The position numbers and the translations under genes were made by a program. The notes below the pieces were generated by a model. It was not told the DNA's origin. It did no database searches and was given only the letters and a program-made list of their open reading frames with translations. Positions 1 through 6,215 of a stretch of DNA of 8,398 nucleotides are shown one piece after another (the first letter of the stretch is position 1; every line of letters starts with the position of its first letter). The DNA lies in contig JASEHN010000107.1 in assembly GCA_030018715.1 (NCBI GenBank), forward strand, positions 1-8,398, written 5' to 3'. Source of the DNA: Thermodesulfobacteriota bacterium. Its GTDB lineage: Bacteria; Desulfobacterota; SM23-61.

Positions 1-105
1 CCGATGCTTCCGGCGCGTTCCGCTCTAACCCCCGGCCCTCAACAAAGGCTTTAATGCCATTTTTTCAAATCGCTAAACTGTTACAAAAATTTTAAACACA
101 AATCA

Positions 106-238
106 GATGAACTCGTAAAAAGTCCGAAAACCCCTTTTTCCGTCATTCCGGCGAAAGCCGGAATCCAGTTATTTCAAAAAGTTATAAGTTCTCTGGACTC
201 CGGTTTTCACCGGAGTGACGACTTTTTACGAGGCCATC
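106..238. mobile_element. MITE-like palindromic element, intact copy
   Basis: A 133-bp non-coding element. Its ends are 19-bp inverted repeats: 106-124 matches the reverse complement of 220-238 at 17 of 19 positions, with the inner 13 bases (CTCGTAAAAAGTC) perfect. It is flanked by AATCA at 101-105 and again at 239-243, which looks like a 5-bp target-site duplication. Inside are two hairpins: stem ATTCCGGC/GCCGGAAT around GAAA (145-164) and, on the opposite strand, ACTCCGGT/ACCGGAGT around GAAA (197-216). The left arm has about 16 extra bases (125-140). It has no coding capacity, so if it moves it needs a transposase supplied in trans. Hairpin repeats with ATTCC...GGAAT cores are widespread in bacterial genomes (for example dRS3 in Neisseria); the family here is not identified. 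The similarity to the copy at 8194 begins at the proposed boundary, which supports the ends given. Confidence 0.75.
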
Positions 239-240
239 AA

Positions 241-252
241 TCAGGGGGGGAA
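241..252 (+). promoter_or_regulatory. Ribosome binding site of the DUF169 gene
   Basis: A run of seven G (244-250), preceded by CA, lies 4 nt before the ATG at 255 and can pair with the anti-Shine-Dalgarno sequence as GGGGG or AGGGGG. It begins one base beyond the putative target duplication of the upstream element, so the mobile repeat directly abuts the translation signal. Confidence 0.6.
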
Positions 253-254
253 AA

Positions 255-1013
255 ATGAAAGTAGATGTGAAAGAATACGAAAGATTTTATGATCGACTGG
301 GTCTTAAGGAGCATCCGTTGGCCGTGTTTTACAGCGATGAGGAACCTACACAGGGTATCCGCCCAAAGGAATTGGGACGCGAGTGTATTTTGGCTCTCCT
401 CAAACGGGCGCGTCATCATGGGGAAACAGTTTATTTTGACGAAAAACACACGGGCTGCCCGGGGGGAGCCTACTACATGGGGTTTCGCCCTACACCTATG
501 CCCAATATTGAATATTTCCTCTCGTGCGGCATACCCGGGGAGATGGAGGGGGAGCGGTACATTAAGACTCCAGAGATCGCCAGGGAATATTTTGCTTCTA
601 CTAAGCCGCGGAAAGCGCCGGCTAAATATGCTATTTTTAAGCCCCTTAACAAACTGGCCGCTGCGGAAGAACCAGAGGTCATTATTTTCTTCGCTTCGCC
701 GGACGTGCTTTCCGGTTTAGTGGTTCTTACGGGTTATGCTTCCGAGCGAGGCGATGCCATTCGCCTTCCTTTCAGTTCCGGTTGCGGCTCGATTCTCACC
801 CATCCCTTGAAAGAGGGAGAAAAAGAAAAACCCCAGGCTATCCTGGGAATGTTTGACGTCTCTGCCCGCCCCTTCGTCGAGCCGGATACCTTGACTTTAG
901 CCATGCCCCCAAAATTATTCCATGCCCTGCTGACCAATCAGGATGAAAGCTTCCTTATCACGAAAAGCTGGGAGAAAGTGCGGGAACGAATTAATAAAGG
1001 AGAAAAGCCGTAA
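255..1013 (+). CDS. DUF169 family protein, function unknown
   Basis: A 252-residue soluble protein with no signal peptide or membrane segment. I recognise the DUF169 pattern: an N-terminal segment ending in LGLKEHPLAVFY (about 15-26), a Cys about 20 residues later (C44), a CPGG motif followed by a glycine-rich stretch (C68-G71, G76), SCGIPG (C91) and FSSGCGSI (C177). Four cysteines are therefore present (C44, C68, C91, C177), most near glycines, which could suit metal or Fe-S binding; this is inference, as no biochemical role is established for the family. Length is normal for a full-length member. The ATG at 255 is preferred for its G-rich ribosome site and because it gives the usual N-terminus. 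The leader is interrupted by a MITE-like element ending 16 nt upstream. The stop codon lies inside the first unit of a heptamer repeat array. The downstream neighbour is an MFS exporter 145 nt away; a functional link is possible but unproven. Confidence 0.85.
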   Translation: MKVDVKEYERFYDRLGLKEHPLAVFYSDEEPTQGIRPKELGRECILALLKRARHHGETVYFDEKHTGCPGGAYYMGFRPTPMPNIEYFLSCGIPGEMEGERYIKTPEIAREYFASTKPRKAPAKYAIFKPLNKLAAAEEPEVIIFFASPDVLSGLVVLTGYASERGDAIRLPFSSGCGSILTHPLKEGEKEKPQAILGMFDVSARPFVEPDTLTLAMPPKLFHALLTNQDESFLITKSWEKVRERINKGEKP

Positions 1014-1111
1014 GTCGCAAGGCGGAAGGCGTAAAGAAAAAAAAGGGCAAAGCGCCTAACGCATATCGGTAAAGGTGTAAGGCGTAAGGTTCAAGGTAAA
1101 AGGCGGAGGGC
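1010..1111. repeat. Degenerate heptamer tandem repeats (GNAAGGC)
   Basis: Two short runs of 7-bp units fill most of the gap after the DUF169 gene. The first, 1010-1037, reads GTAAGTC, GCAAGGC, GGAAGGC, GTAAAGA; the second, 1070-1111, reads TAAAGGT, GTAAGGC, GTAAGGT, TCAAGGT, AAAAGGC, GGAGGGC. The consensus is NNAAGGY. The first unit contains the TAA stop of the DUF169 gene. The 32 nt between the runs are A-rich and not in the same 7-bp phase. Heptamer arrays are known from other bacteria (STRR repeats in cyanobacteria); no function is assigned here. Confidence 0.6.
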
Positions 1112-1158
1112 AATTTTTATCTTGACTTTTCGGGGAGGAGAAAGGTTAGTATTTTGTA

Positions 1159-2361
1159 ATGAATCTCAAAATCCTTCTTCTTTTGACCGCCGGGCATTTT
1201 GTCACGGATATCAATACTGGCGCCCTCCCGGCCTTTCTCCCCTTCATTAAAGAATCACTCGCCCTCTCCTACACCAAGGCTGCCTCCATAATCCTGATCT
1301 TCAACATCACCTCTTCGGTTATCCAGCCCATCTTTGGTTACTTTTCCGACCGCTGGTCAGTTAGGTGGCTCCTGCCTATCGGTCCTTTCCTGGCCTCGTT
1401 GGGGTTGGGCCTTTTGGGCCTTGGCCCATCTTACGCCTGGATTTTACTCTTCGCCTCCTTAAGCGGTATCGGCCAGGCCAGCTACCATCCCGAGGGGTTC
1501 AAGACCGTAAATTTTTTAAGCGGCCAGAAGAAAGCCACCGGCATATCTTTTTTTCATCTGGGGGGAAACTTGGGGTTTGCCGTGGGACCGATCCTGGCAA
1601 CTTTACTTTTTACGCACTATGGCCTGAAAGGTTCGCTCTGGTTTATTCTTCCGGGAATCATCATGCTGGGGGTTTTCCTGTTCACAACGCAATGGAAGAT
1701 TAAAGTAAGCCCTCCGGCAATCAAGGCAAAGCATTTAGCAAGATCGGGGTCTTCAGCTCAAAATTTGCTTCCCATGACTTTACTTTTACTGGCCGTAATT
1801 TTCCGTTCGGCTACGCGCTTGAGCCTTTTAACCTTCATCCCTTTCTATTTCATTACGGTTTTAAACCACGATCCGTTGGTTGCCGGGAAGTATCTCTCTT
1901 TTTTCCTCCTTTTTGGAACTATTGGTGTCGTGGCCGGAGGGCCTCTGGCCGACCGGTTTGGCTATAAGAGGACCGTTCTTGTCAGCCTGGGGTTGACTCC
2001 GGTTTTTCTTTATCTTTTCCTTTTCACCTCCGGCATGCTTTCCCTGGTCTTTTTTGCGGGGGCTGGCTTACTTATCATTTCTTCCAATTCCGTTACCATG
2101 GCCATGGGCCAGAGTTTCATGCCGCAAAATGTAGGCATGGCTTCCGGTTTGATCCTGGGCTTGGCCATGGGCGTTGGAGGGATCGGGACGACGGTCCTGG
2201 GCTGGGTGGCTGACCTATTTGGTGTCCCTTTCGCCCTGCAACTAATTTTCATCTTGCCCCTTTTCGCCTTCCTTATATTTTTCTTTATCCCCTACCCCCA
2301 CCATATCAGGCTGCTCGTTCCAAACCTTTCCCGGAATCCTAAAAGCCCTGGGATTATTTGA
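1159..2361 (+). CDS. MFS transporter, fosmidomycin-resistance (Fsr) type
   Basis: A 400-residue inner-membrane protein with about 12 hydrophobic segments, the normal size for a drug:H+ antiporter of the major facilitator superfamily. The Fsr-type signature is clear: GHFVTDINTGALPAFLPF (12-29), SYTKA (37-41), the MFS motif A GYFSDRWSVRW (60-70), SYHPEG (108-113) and LGGNLGFAVGP (134-144), with a second motif-A copy GGPLADRFGYKR (260-271) in the C-terminal half after a charged cytoplasmic loop (about 178-203). E. coli Fsr exports fosmidomycin, but most relatives have unknown substrates, so I name the family and not the drug. The ATG at 1159 follows an in-frame TAG at 1147, so no upstream start is available. 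The best Shine-Dalgarno (GGGGAGGAG, 1132-1140) ends 18 nt from the start, unusually far, so translation may be weak or may use the poorer AAAGGT at 1141-1146. Export of a toxic or signalling small molecule is the likely role. Confidence 0.88.
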   Translation: MNLKILLLLTAGHFVTDINTGALPAFLPFIKESLALSYTKAASIILIFNITSSVIQPIFGYFSDRWSVRWLLPIGPFLASLGLGLLGLGPSYAWILLFASLSGIGQASYHPEGFKTVNFLSGQKKATGISFFHLGGNLGFAVGPILATLLFTHYGLKGSLWFILPGIIMLGVFLFTTQWKIKVSPPAIKAKHLARSGSSAQNLLPMTLLLLAVIFRSATRLSLLTFIPFYFITVLNHDPLVAGKYLSFFLLFGTIGVVAGGPLADRFGYKRTVLVSLGLTPVFLYLFLFTSGMLSLVFFAGAGLLIISSNSVTMAMGQSFMPQNVGMASGLILGLAMGVGGIGTTVLGWVADLFGVPFALQLIFILPLFAFLIFFFIPYPHHIRLLVPNLSRNPKSPGII

Positions 2362-2393
2362 CACATGTTGTTGTTAAAAAAAGTTTATATCGT

Positions 2394-2469
2394 GGCTCGG
2401 GGGCCAGGGGGCTGAGTCCGCCTGAGGCGGGCCTCATGAGGTCAAGCGAAGCGCCCTAGCCCCTGAGCC
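2394..2469. repeat. GC-rich imperfect palindrome in the gap before the ABC operon
   Basis: The 335-nt gap 2362-2696 has no credible gene. Its first part contains a GC-rich block whose outer arms (2394-2406 and 2457-2469) are complementary at 11 of 13 positions. Nested inside are the near-perfect palindrome at 2417-2430 (TCCGCCT/AGGCGG) and CCTCATGAGG at 2432-2441. No T-run follows, so it is not a standard intrinsic terminator for the MFS gene, though a large structured 3' end is possible. The inner palindrome recurs as its exact reverse complement at 8300-8313, marking it as a dispersed repeat rather than a local structure. The block is richer in GC than the AT-rich sequence on either side. 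Confidence 0.55.
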
Positions 2470-2600
2470 TGAGAAAGTCACCGGTAACGATAACTCCCAA
2501 ACAAACTGATTCCTAAACAACAGATTAACATGAGTCAAATGGAAAAGCCTATTCATCAATTTATTCAAAAGTGAAGGAGGGGCAAGTATCCATAAGATTC

Positions 2601-2629
2601 TTGACTTCAGATTCTAAAACCGGTAAATT
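2601..2629 (+). promoter_or_regulatory. Candidate sigma-70-type promoter for the ABC operon
   Basis: TTGACT at 2601-2606 matches 5 of 6 bases of the -35 consensus. With a 17-nt spacer, TAAATT at 2624-2629 matches 4 of 6 bases of the -10 consensus. This would start transcription about 60 nt before the binding-protein ATG. It is the best match in an AT-rich stretch, and AT-rich DNA gives such matches by chance. No operator palindrome is seen next to it. Confidence 0.35.
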
Positions 2630-2680
2630 GTTATACCTTTACTCATAAGGCGCGGATTGGTAAAAACTGATCAAAAAAAA

Positions 2681-2690
2681 GGAAGGAGGT
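2681..2690 (+). promoter_or_regulatory. Strong Shine-Dalgarno of the binding-protein gene
   Basis: GGAAGGAGGT ends 6 nt before the ATG at 2697 and includes AGGAGGT, nearly the full complement of the 16S rRNA 3' end. It is by far the strongest translation signal in the window and is preceded by an A-rich, unstructured stretch. This fits a gene that must be made in excess over the transporter subunits, and it fixes the start codon. Confidence 0.85.
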
Positions 2691-2696
2691 AGGTCT

Positions 2697-4307
2697 ATGA
2701 AGAAATTTCAAAATGGAAGGTTCTTATTGTTTTCTGTTTTACTTCTCTTTGGGTTCTTTTGTTTCACCATGGCCTCGGTAGAGAGTTCATGGGCCCAGGC
2801 GCAGAAAAAGCCAGCGGAGGCGAAGCCCAAACCTAAACCTCCGGCGGTTCCCCAAAAACTGATTATCGCCCAGGGGACGGATGCCTTAACCATGGATGCC
2901 CATCATGTGATCGATTCTCCCACAGCTTCCATCATGGAACATATGGTAGAACCCCTTCTGGAACTCACTCCGCAAGGTGAAATCGTTCCCAAACTGGCGG
3001 AAAAATGGGAAGTCTCTGCAGATGCCACGGAATTTACCATAAAAATTAAAAAGGGAATCAAATTTCATGACGGAGAACCTTTGAACGCCGAGGCCGTTAA
3101 GGTCAATTTCGACCGCCGGCTCGACCCCAAGGCTGCAACGAAATTTGGCTTTTTGGTTGCCCAGGTAGCTTCTGTGGCAGTCGTTGATGAATATACGGTA
3201 AAATTCAAGACCAAGGCGCCCTTTGCCCCGATGGTGAGCAATCTGACCCACAGCACCAATGGCATACAGAGTCCCGCCGCTCTGAAAAAATCATGGGAGA
3301 AACCGGTGCCCCAGCCGGTGGGAACCGGGCCTTTTATATTTAAGGAATGGGTGCCGGGAAATAAACTGGTCATGGTGCGCAACGATGCTTATTGGGGGAA
3401 AAAGCCGACCCTTACTGAGTTGACTTTCCGGGTGATCCCGGATGACGCCTCCCGCGTGGTGGCCCTGGAAACCGGAGAAGTCCATGCCGCCGTTCGTATT
3501 CCCCCCTTCGACATTCCCAGACTTAAGGCCAATCGTAAACTTACCGTAGTGGAAACCCCGAGCGTCCGGACCATCTACATGGGCTTTAATGTATTGAAGG
3601 AGCCTTTCACGGATAAAAGGGTGAGACAGGCTTTGAATTATGCGGTGAACAAGACGGCCATTGTGAAACACATTCTGGGAGGAGTAGGACGGGTGTCCGA
3701 TGCCCCGATCAGCCCGGGCGTCTTTGGCTACAGTCCTACGATGTCTTACGAATACAATGTGGAAAAAGCCAAAGCCCTGCTGGCTGAAGCAGGTTTCCCC
3801 AAAGGATTCGAGACCACTCTCCATCCGGCTGTGGGCCGCTATTATATGGATGCCTCTGTGGCTACGGCGGTGGCTGCCGACCTTCTGAAAGTGGGCATCA
3901 AAGCCGAGATCAAGATGATGGATTGGGCAACTTACCTTCCGTTTATCCTGCGGGATAAAGAGGCTGTGGAACATAAATTGTATGTATTGGGATGGGGGAC
4001 GGTGACGGGTGACGCGGATTATGGCCTTTTCTCCCTCTTCCATTCCGGGGAGTGGCCCAAAAAAGGCATGGCCGCTTCCTTCTATAAAAATGAGAAGGCT
4101 GATCAACTGCTGGAAGGTGGAAGAAAAACGGCCAACCCGGAGCAGCGGAAAAAACTTTACAAAGAAGCAATGGAAATCATCATGGACGATGCCCCATGGC
4201 TATTTTTGCACAGTGAAGTCCAGATCACCGGGGTCAATGCCAAGGTTAAAGGCCTGGTAGTGCATCCAACCGAAAGGATCATTTCCAAAGGAGCCTCGAT
4301 CGAGTAA
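2697..4307 (+). CDS. ABC transporter substrate-binding protein, peptide family (SBP_bac_5)
   Basis: A 536-residue periplasmic solute-binding protein that captures the ligand for the importer encoded downstream. Residues 1-35 form a signal peptide: KK near the start, a hydrophobic core (about 9-27) and AQA as a probable signal-peptidase I site. C22 is not in a lipobox context. A Lys/Pro/Ala linker (about 37-53) precedes the fold, unusual for a freely soluble protein. The family-5 fold is plain: LTMDAHHVIDSPTASIMEHM (64-83), EPLLEL (85-90), VPKLAEKWEVS (97-107), KKGIKFHDGEPLNAEAVKVN (118-137), VGTGPFIFKEW (208-218), DAYWG (230-234) and FTDKRVRQALNYAVNK (304-319). The LTMDAHHVIDSPTAS stretch resembles the GsiB/DppA side of the family (glutathione, dipeptides), but the ligand cannot be fixed from sequence: peptides, nickel chelates, sugars and opines are all bound by relatives. 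The gene has the strongest ribosome site in the window and is followed by a large stem-loop, both suited to high expression. Confidence 0.93.
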   Translation: MKKFQNGRFLLFSVLLLFGFFCFTMASVESSWAQAQKKPAEAKPKPKPPAVPQKLIIAQGTDALTMDAHHVIDSPTASIMEHMVEPLLELTPQGEIVPKLAEKWEVSADATEFTIKIKKGIKFHDGEPLNAEAVKVNFDRRLDPKAATKFGFLVAQVASVAVVDEYTVKFKTKAPFAPMVSNLTHSTNGIQSPAALKKSWEKPVPQPVGTGPFIFKEWVPGNKLVMVRNDAYWGKKPTLTELTFRVIPDDASRVVALETGEVHAAVRIPPFDIPRLKANRKLTVVETPSVRTIYMGFNVLKEPFTDKRVRQALNYAVNKTAIVKHILGGVGRVSDAPISPGVFGYSPTMSYEYNVEKAKALLAEAGFPKGFETTLHPAVGRYYMDASVATAVAADLLKVGIKAEIKMMDWATYLPFILRDKEAVEHKLYVLGWGTVTGDADYGLFSLFHSGEWPKKGMAASFYKNEKADQLLEGGRKTANPEQRKKLYKEAMEIIMDDAPWLFLHSEVQITGVNAKVKGLVVHPTERIISKGASIE

Positions 4308-4401
4308 ACCCATGCACCTGGGTTCAAGGGTTCGAGGATTCTATGGGGCCGGGTTTTTTCACTTGACCCCTGGAACCCTTGACCCCGCGAACCCTTTTTT
4401 T
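4307..4401 (+). terminator. Intercistronic stem-loop with T7 tail (attenuator or mRNA stabiliser)
   Basis: Starting at the stop codon of the binding-protein gene, the RNA can fold into a long stem: GGGTTC (4320-4325) with GAACCC (4389-4394), and AAGGGTTCGAGG (4326-4337) with CCTGGAACCCTT (4369-4380, one mismatch), with an 8-nt bulge. Seven T follow at 4395-4401, as in an intrinsic terminator. A smaller competing hairpin, AACCCA (4307-4312) with TGGGTT (4319-4324), uses some of the same bases. The right side is a tandem 16-bp repeat (4362-4377 and 4378-4393, 14 of 16 identical). The likely effect is partial termination or 3'-end protection, giving more binding protein than permease. The loop is large (about 31 nt), so strong termination is not assured. 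Confidence 0.5.
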
Positions 4402-4408
4402 GATATTT

Positions 4409-5332
4409 ATGACTGGACAGTACATCATACGCCGACTGCTGATCATGCTCCCTGTTCTTCTGGGAGTCTCCCTGATTATTTTCATCATGGTGCGCATTAT
4501 TCCCGGGGACCCGTCGATGGTCATGGCCGGCCCCCATGCCACCAAAGATCAGGTGGAACAGATCCGCACCCAGCTTGGACTGGACAGGCATCCGGTTTCG
4601 CAATACTTCATCTTTATCGGCAATCTTTTCCGGGGCGATCTGGGGACATCTACCCGCACTTCTCTTCCTGTAACCAAGGAGATTATGGCCCGGCTTCCCA
4701 ATACCCTCCTGCTGGCCCTGGCCAGTATTCTGATCGCCACGGTGTTGGGAGTATTGACCGGGATTATTGCGGGGGTAAAACAGAATTCCAAATTCGATTA
4801 TCTGAGCATGCTCGTGGCCCTCTTTGGACTGTCCATGCCAGTTTTCTGGCTGGGATTGATGCTCATGCTCCTTTTCTCAATCCATCTGGGCTGGTTGCCG
4901 GCGGTGGGAGCGGAAAGTTTCAAACACTTGATCCTGCCGGCCATTACCCTGGGGGCGAATTCCATGGCTATCATTGCCCGCATGACCCGCTCCAGCATGC
5001 TGGAAGTGATCCGTCTGGACTACATCCGTACGGCCAGAGCAAAAGGGTTAAAGGAAAAGCTGGTGATATCGCGCCATGCCCTGAAAAACGCCCTCATTCC
5101 GGTCGTTACGGTCATTGGACTCCAGACTGGCACCCTGTTAGGGGGAGCAGTGCTCACCGAAATTGTCTTTGCCTGGCCGGGAGTAGGCCGGCTCCTGGTG
5201 GAAGCTATTTTGGCCCGTGATTATCCCGTGGTACAAGGTGTGGTATTGCTTGTGGCCACCATGTTCATTTTCGTCAACTTGGTCGTAGATATTCTTTACG
5301 CCTACCTGGACCCCCGCATCCGTTATCAATAG
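4409..5332 (+). CDS. ABC transporter permease, DppB/OppB type
   Basis: A 307-residue inner-membrane permease, one half of the translocation channel. The N-terminus YIIRRLLIMLPVLLGVSLII (5-24), followed by RIIPGDP (29-35), is typical of DppB proteins. About six membrane segments are visible (near 9-29, 97-122, 132-158, 172-191, 230-252 and 273-298). The EAA loop that docks the ATPase is DYIRTARAKGL (204-214), and the C-terminus YLDPRIRYQ is standard. I chose ATG 4409 because it gives the conventional N-terminus; an in-frame TTG at 4379 would add ten residues encoded by the terminator-like repeat and is unlikely. There is no recognisable Shine-Dalgarno: the sequence just upstream is the T7 tract and an AT stretch, so initiation is probably inefficient or depends on local unfolding. 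The stop overlaps the ribosome site of the next gene. Confidence 0.92.
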   Translation: MTGQYIIRRLLIMLPVLLGVSLIIFIMVRIIPGDPSMVMAGPHATKDQVEQIRTQLGLDRHPVSQYFIFIGNLFRGDLGTSTRTSLPVTKEIMARLPNTLLLALASILIATVLGVLTGIIAGVKQNSKFDYLSMLVALFGLSMPVFWLGLMLMLLFSIHLGWLPAVGAESFKHLILPAITLGANSMAIIARMTRSSMLEVIRLDYIRTARAKGLKEKLVISRHALKNALIPVVTVIGLQTGTLLGGAVLTEIVFAWPGVGRLLVEAILARDYPVVQGVVLLVATMFIFVNLVVDILYAYLDPRIRYQ

Positions 5333-5339
5333 GAGATCC

Positions 5340-6215
5340 ATGGAAGAGATTTTTGATAAAGCCGAGAAGCCAAAATGGAGTCAGAGCAGAGAGGTGTTGC
5401 ATCGCCTCTCCAAGCGGATTACCGCGATGATCGGCCTGGTTATCGTCTTGATCTTTCTAATCTCCGCTATTTTTGCCCCTTTTCTTGCCCTTCATGATCC
5501 CCTCGAGCACAGTCTGGGACATATGTTAGCCAAACCCTCCTGGGATTACCCTTTGGGGAGGGATGAATTGGGCCGGTGTATTTTAAGCCGGGTCATCTAC
5601 GGAGCCCGTATTTCTTTGCTTATCGGGACAATGGTGATCTCCATAGGTGTGCTGCTGGGTGCTCCCCTGGGGATTATATCGGCCTATTACGGGGGAAAAG
5701 TCGATTTTATCATCCAGCGCTTTGTTGACACCATGCTGGCCTTTCCGGGAATCCTGTTGGCTCTGACGCTTATCGCCATGCTGGGGGTGGGGCTGGCCAA
5801 TGTAATGATCGCCGTAGGGATTTCCACTATTCCCATCTATGCCCGGCTGGCCAGAAGCTCGGTACTGGCTATCAAATCAAGGCAGTTTGTGGAGGCCTCG
5901 CGGTCGATCGGGGCCAGCAATTTTAAGATCATCCTCCGCCATTTACTCCCCAACAGCCTTTCTCCGATCATTGTTCAATCAACCCTGCACATGGCCACGG
6001 CGATCCTCTGGGCCGCCGGACTGGGGTTTTTGGGATTGGGGATCAACCCGCCTACCCCTGAGTGGGGGGCCATGCTTAACGGCGGCAGGCTTTATATCCG
6101 GGTGGCCTACCATGTAGCCACCTTTCCCGGATTGATGATCTTCATCACCGTGCTGGGGTTTAATCTTCTGGGAGACGGTTTGCGGGACGCCTTAGATCCG
6201 AGGTTGAAGACATAG
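5340..6215 (+). CDS. ABC transporter permease, DppC/OppC type
   Basis: A 291-residue permease that pairs with the preceding one to form the channel. It has the DppC layout: a charged cytoplasmic N-terminus (1-28), a first membrane segment (about 29-51), the periplasmic motif YPLGRDELGRCILSRVIYGA (70-89), then five more segments. The EAA loop is QFVEASRSIGASN (182-194). FLGLGINPPTPEWGAML (230-246) and LLGDGLRDALDPRLK (276-290) are family hallmarks. At position 80 a Cys stands where the usual motif (DELGRD) has Asp, a small departure outside the ATPase interface. The ribosome site AGGAG (5331-5335) overlaps the TAG of the upstream permease, 4 nt before the ATG, which points to coupled translation. 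The stop at 6213-6215 is directly followed by the next start. Confidence 0.93.
   Translation: MEEIFDKAEKPKWSQSREVLHRLSKRITAMIGLVIVLIFLISAIFAPFLALHDPLEHSLGHMLAKPSWDYPLGRDELGRCILSRVIYGARISLLIGTMVISIGVLLGAPLGIISAYYGGKVDFIIQRFVDTMLAFPGILLALTLIAMLGVGLANVMIAVGISTIPIYARLARSSVLAIKSRQFVEASRSIGASNFKIILRHLLPNSLSPIIVQSTLHMATAILWAAGLGFLGLGINPPTPEWGAMLNGGRLYIRVAYHVATFPGLMIFITVLGFNLLGDGLRDALDPRLKT

Noticed and set aside
1..100. Tail of an upstream gene or an RNA gene at the left edge
   Set aside because: No long open frame enters from the left on either strand, and I see no tRNA- or rRNA-like structure. The stretch is AT-rich after base 50 and unassigned.
106..238. CRISPR repeat-spacer unit
   Set aside because: The palindromic units are not regularly spaced direct repeats, only one inverted partner exists far away, and no cas gene is present.
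1122..1152. TTGACT at 1122 as a -35 box for the MFS gene
   Set aside because: No reasonable -10 hexamer lies 16-18 nt downstream, and the implied start would fall at or past the start codon.
2530..2574. A 14-codon mini-ORF (start ATG 2530) and the nearby Shine-Dalgarno-like AAGGAGGGG at 2574-2582
   Set aside because: The mini-ORF has no ribosome site of its own and no recognisable leader-peptide feature. The AAGGAGGGG has no start codon at a usable distance, so neither supports a gene.
3291..4106. A 271-codon open frame on the - strand inside the binding-protein gene
   Set aside because: It lies wholly within a gene with an unmistakable family fold. Its translation is rich in His, Gly, Arg and Phe with no domain, and such antisense frames are expected in this codon composition.
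4312..5220. A 302-codon + strand frame overlapping the first permease
   Set aside because: It runs through the stem-loop and then out of frame along a clear permease gene. The product is rich in Gly, His, Pro and Ser without membrane segments or any recognisable domain.
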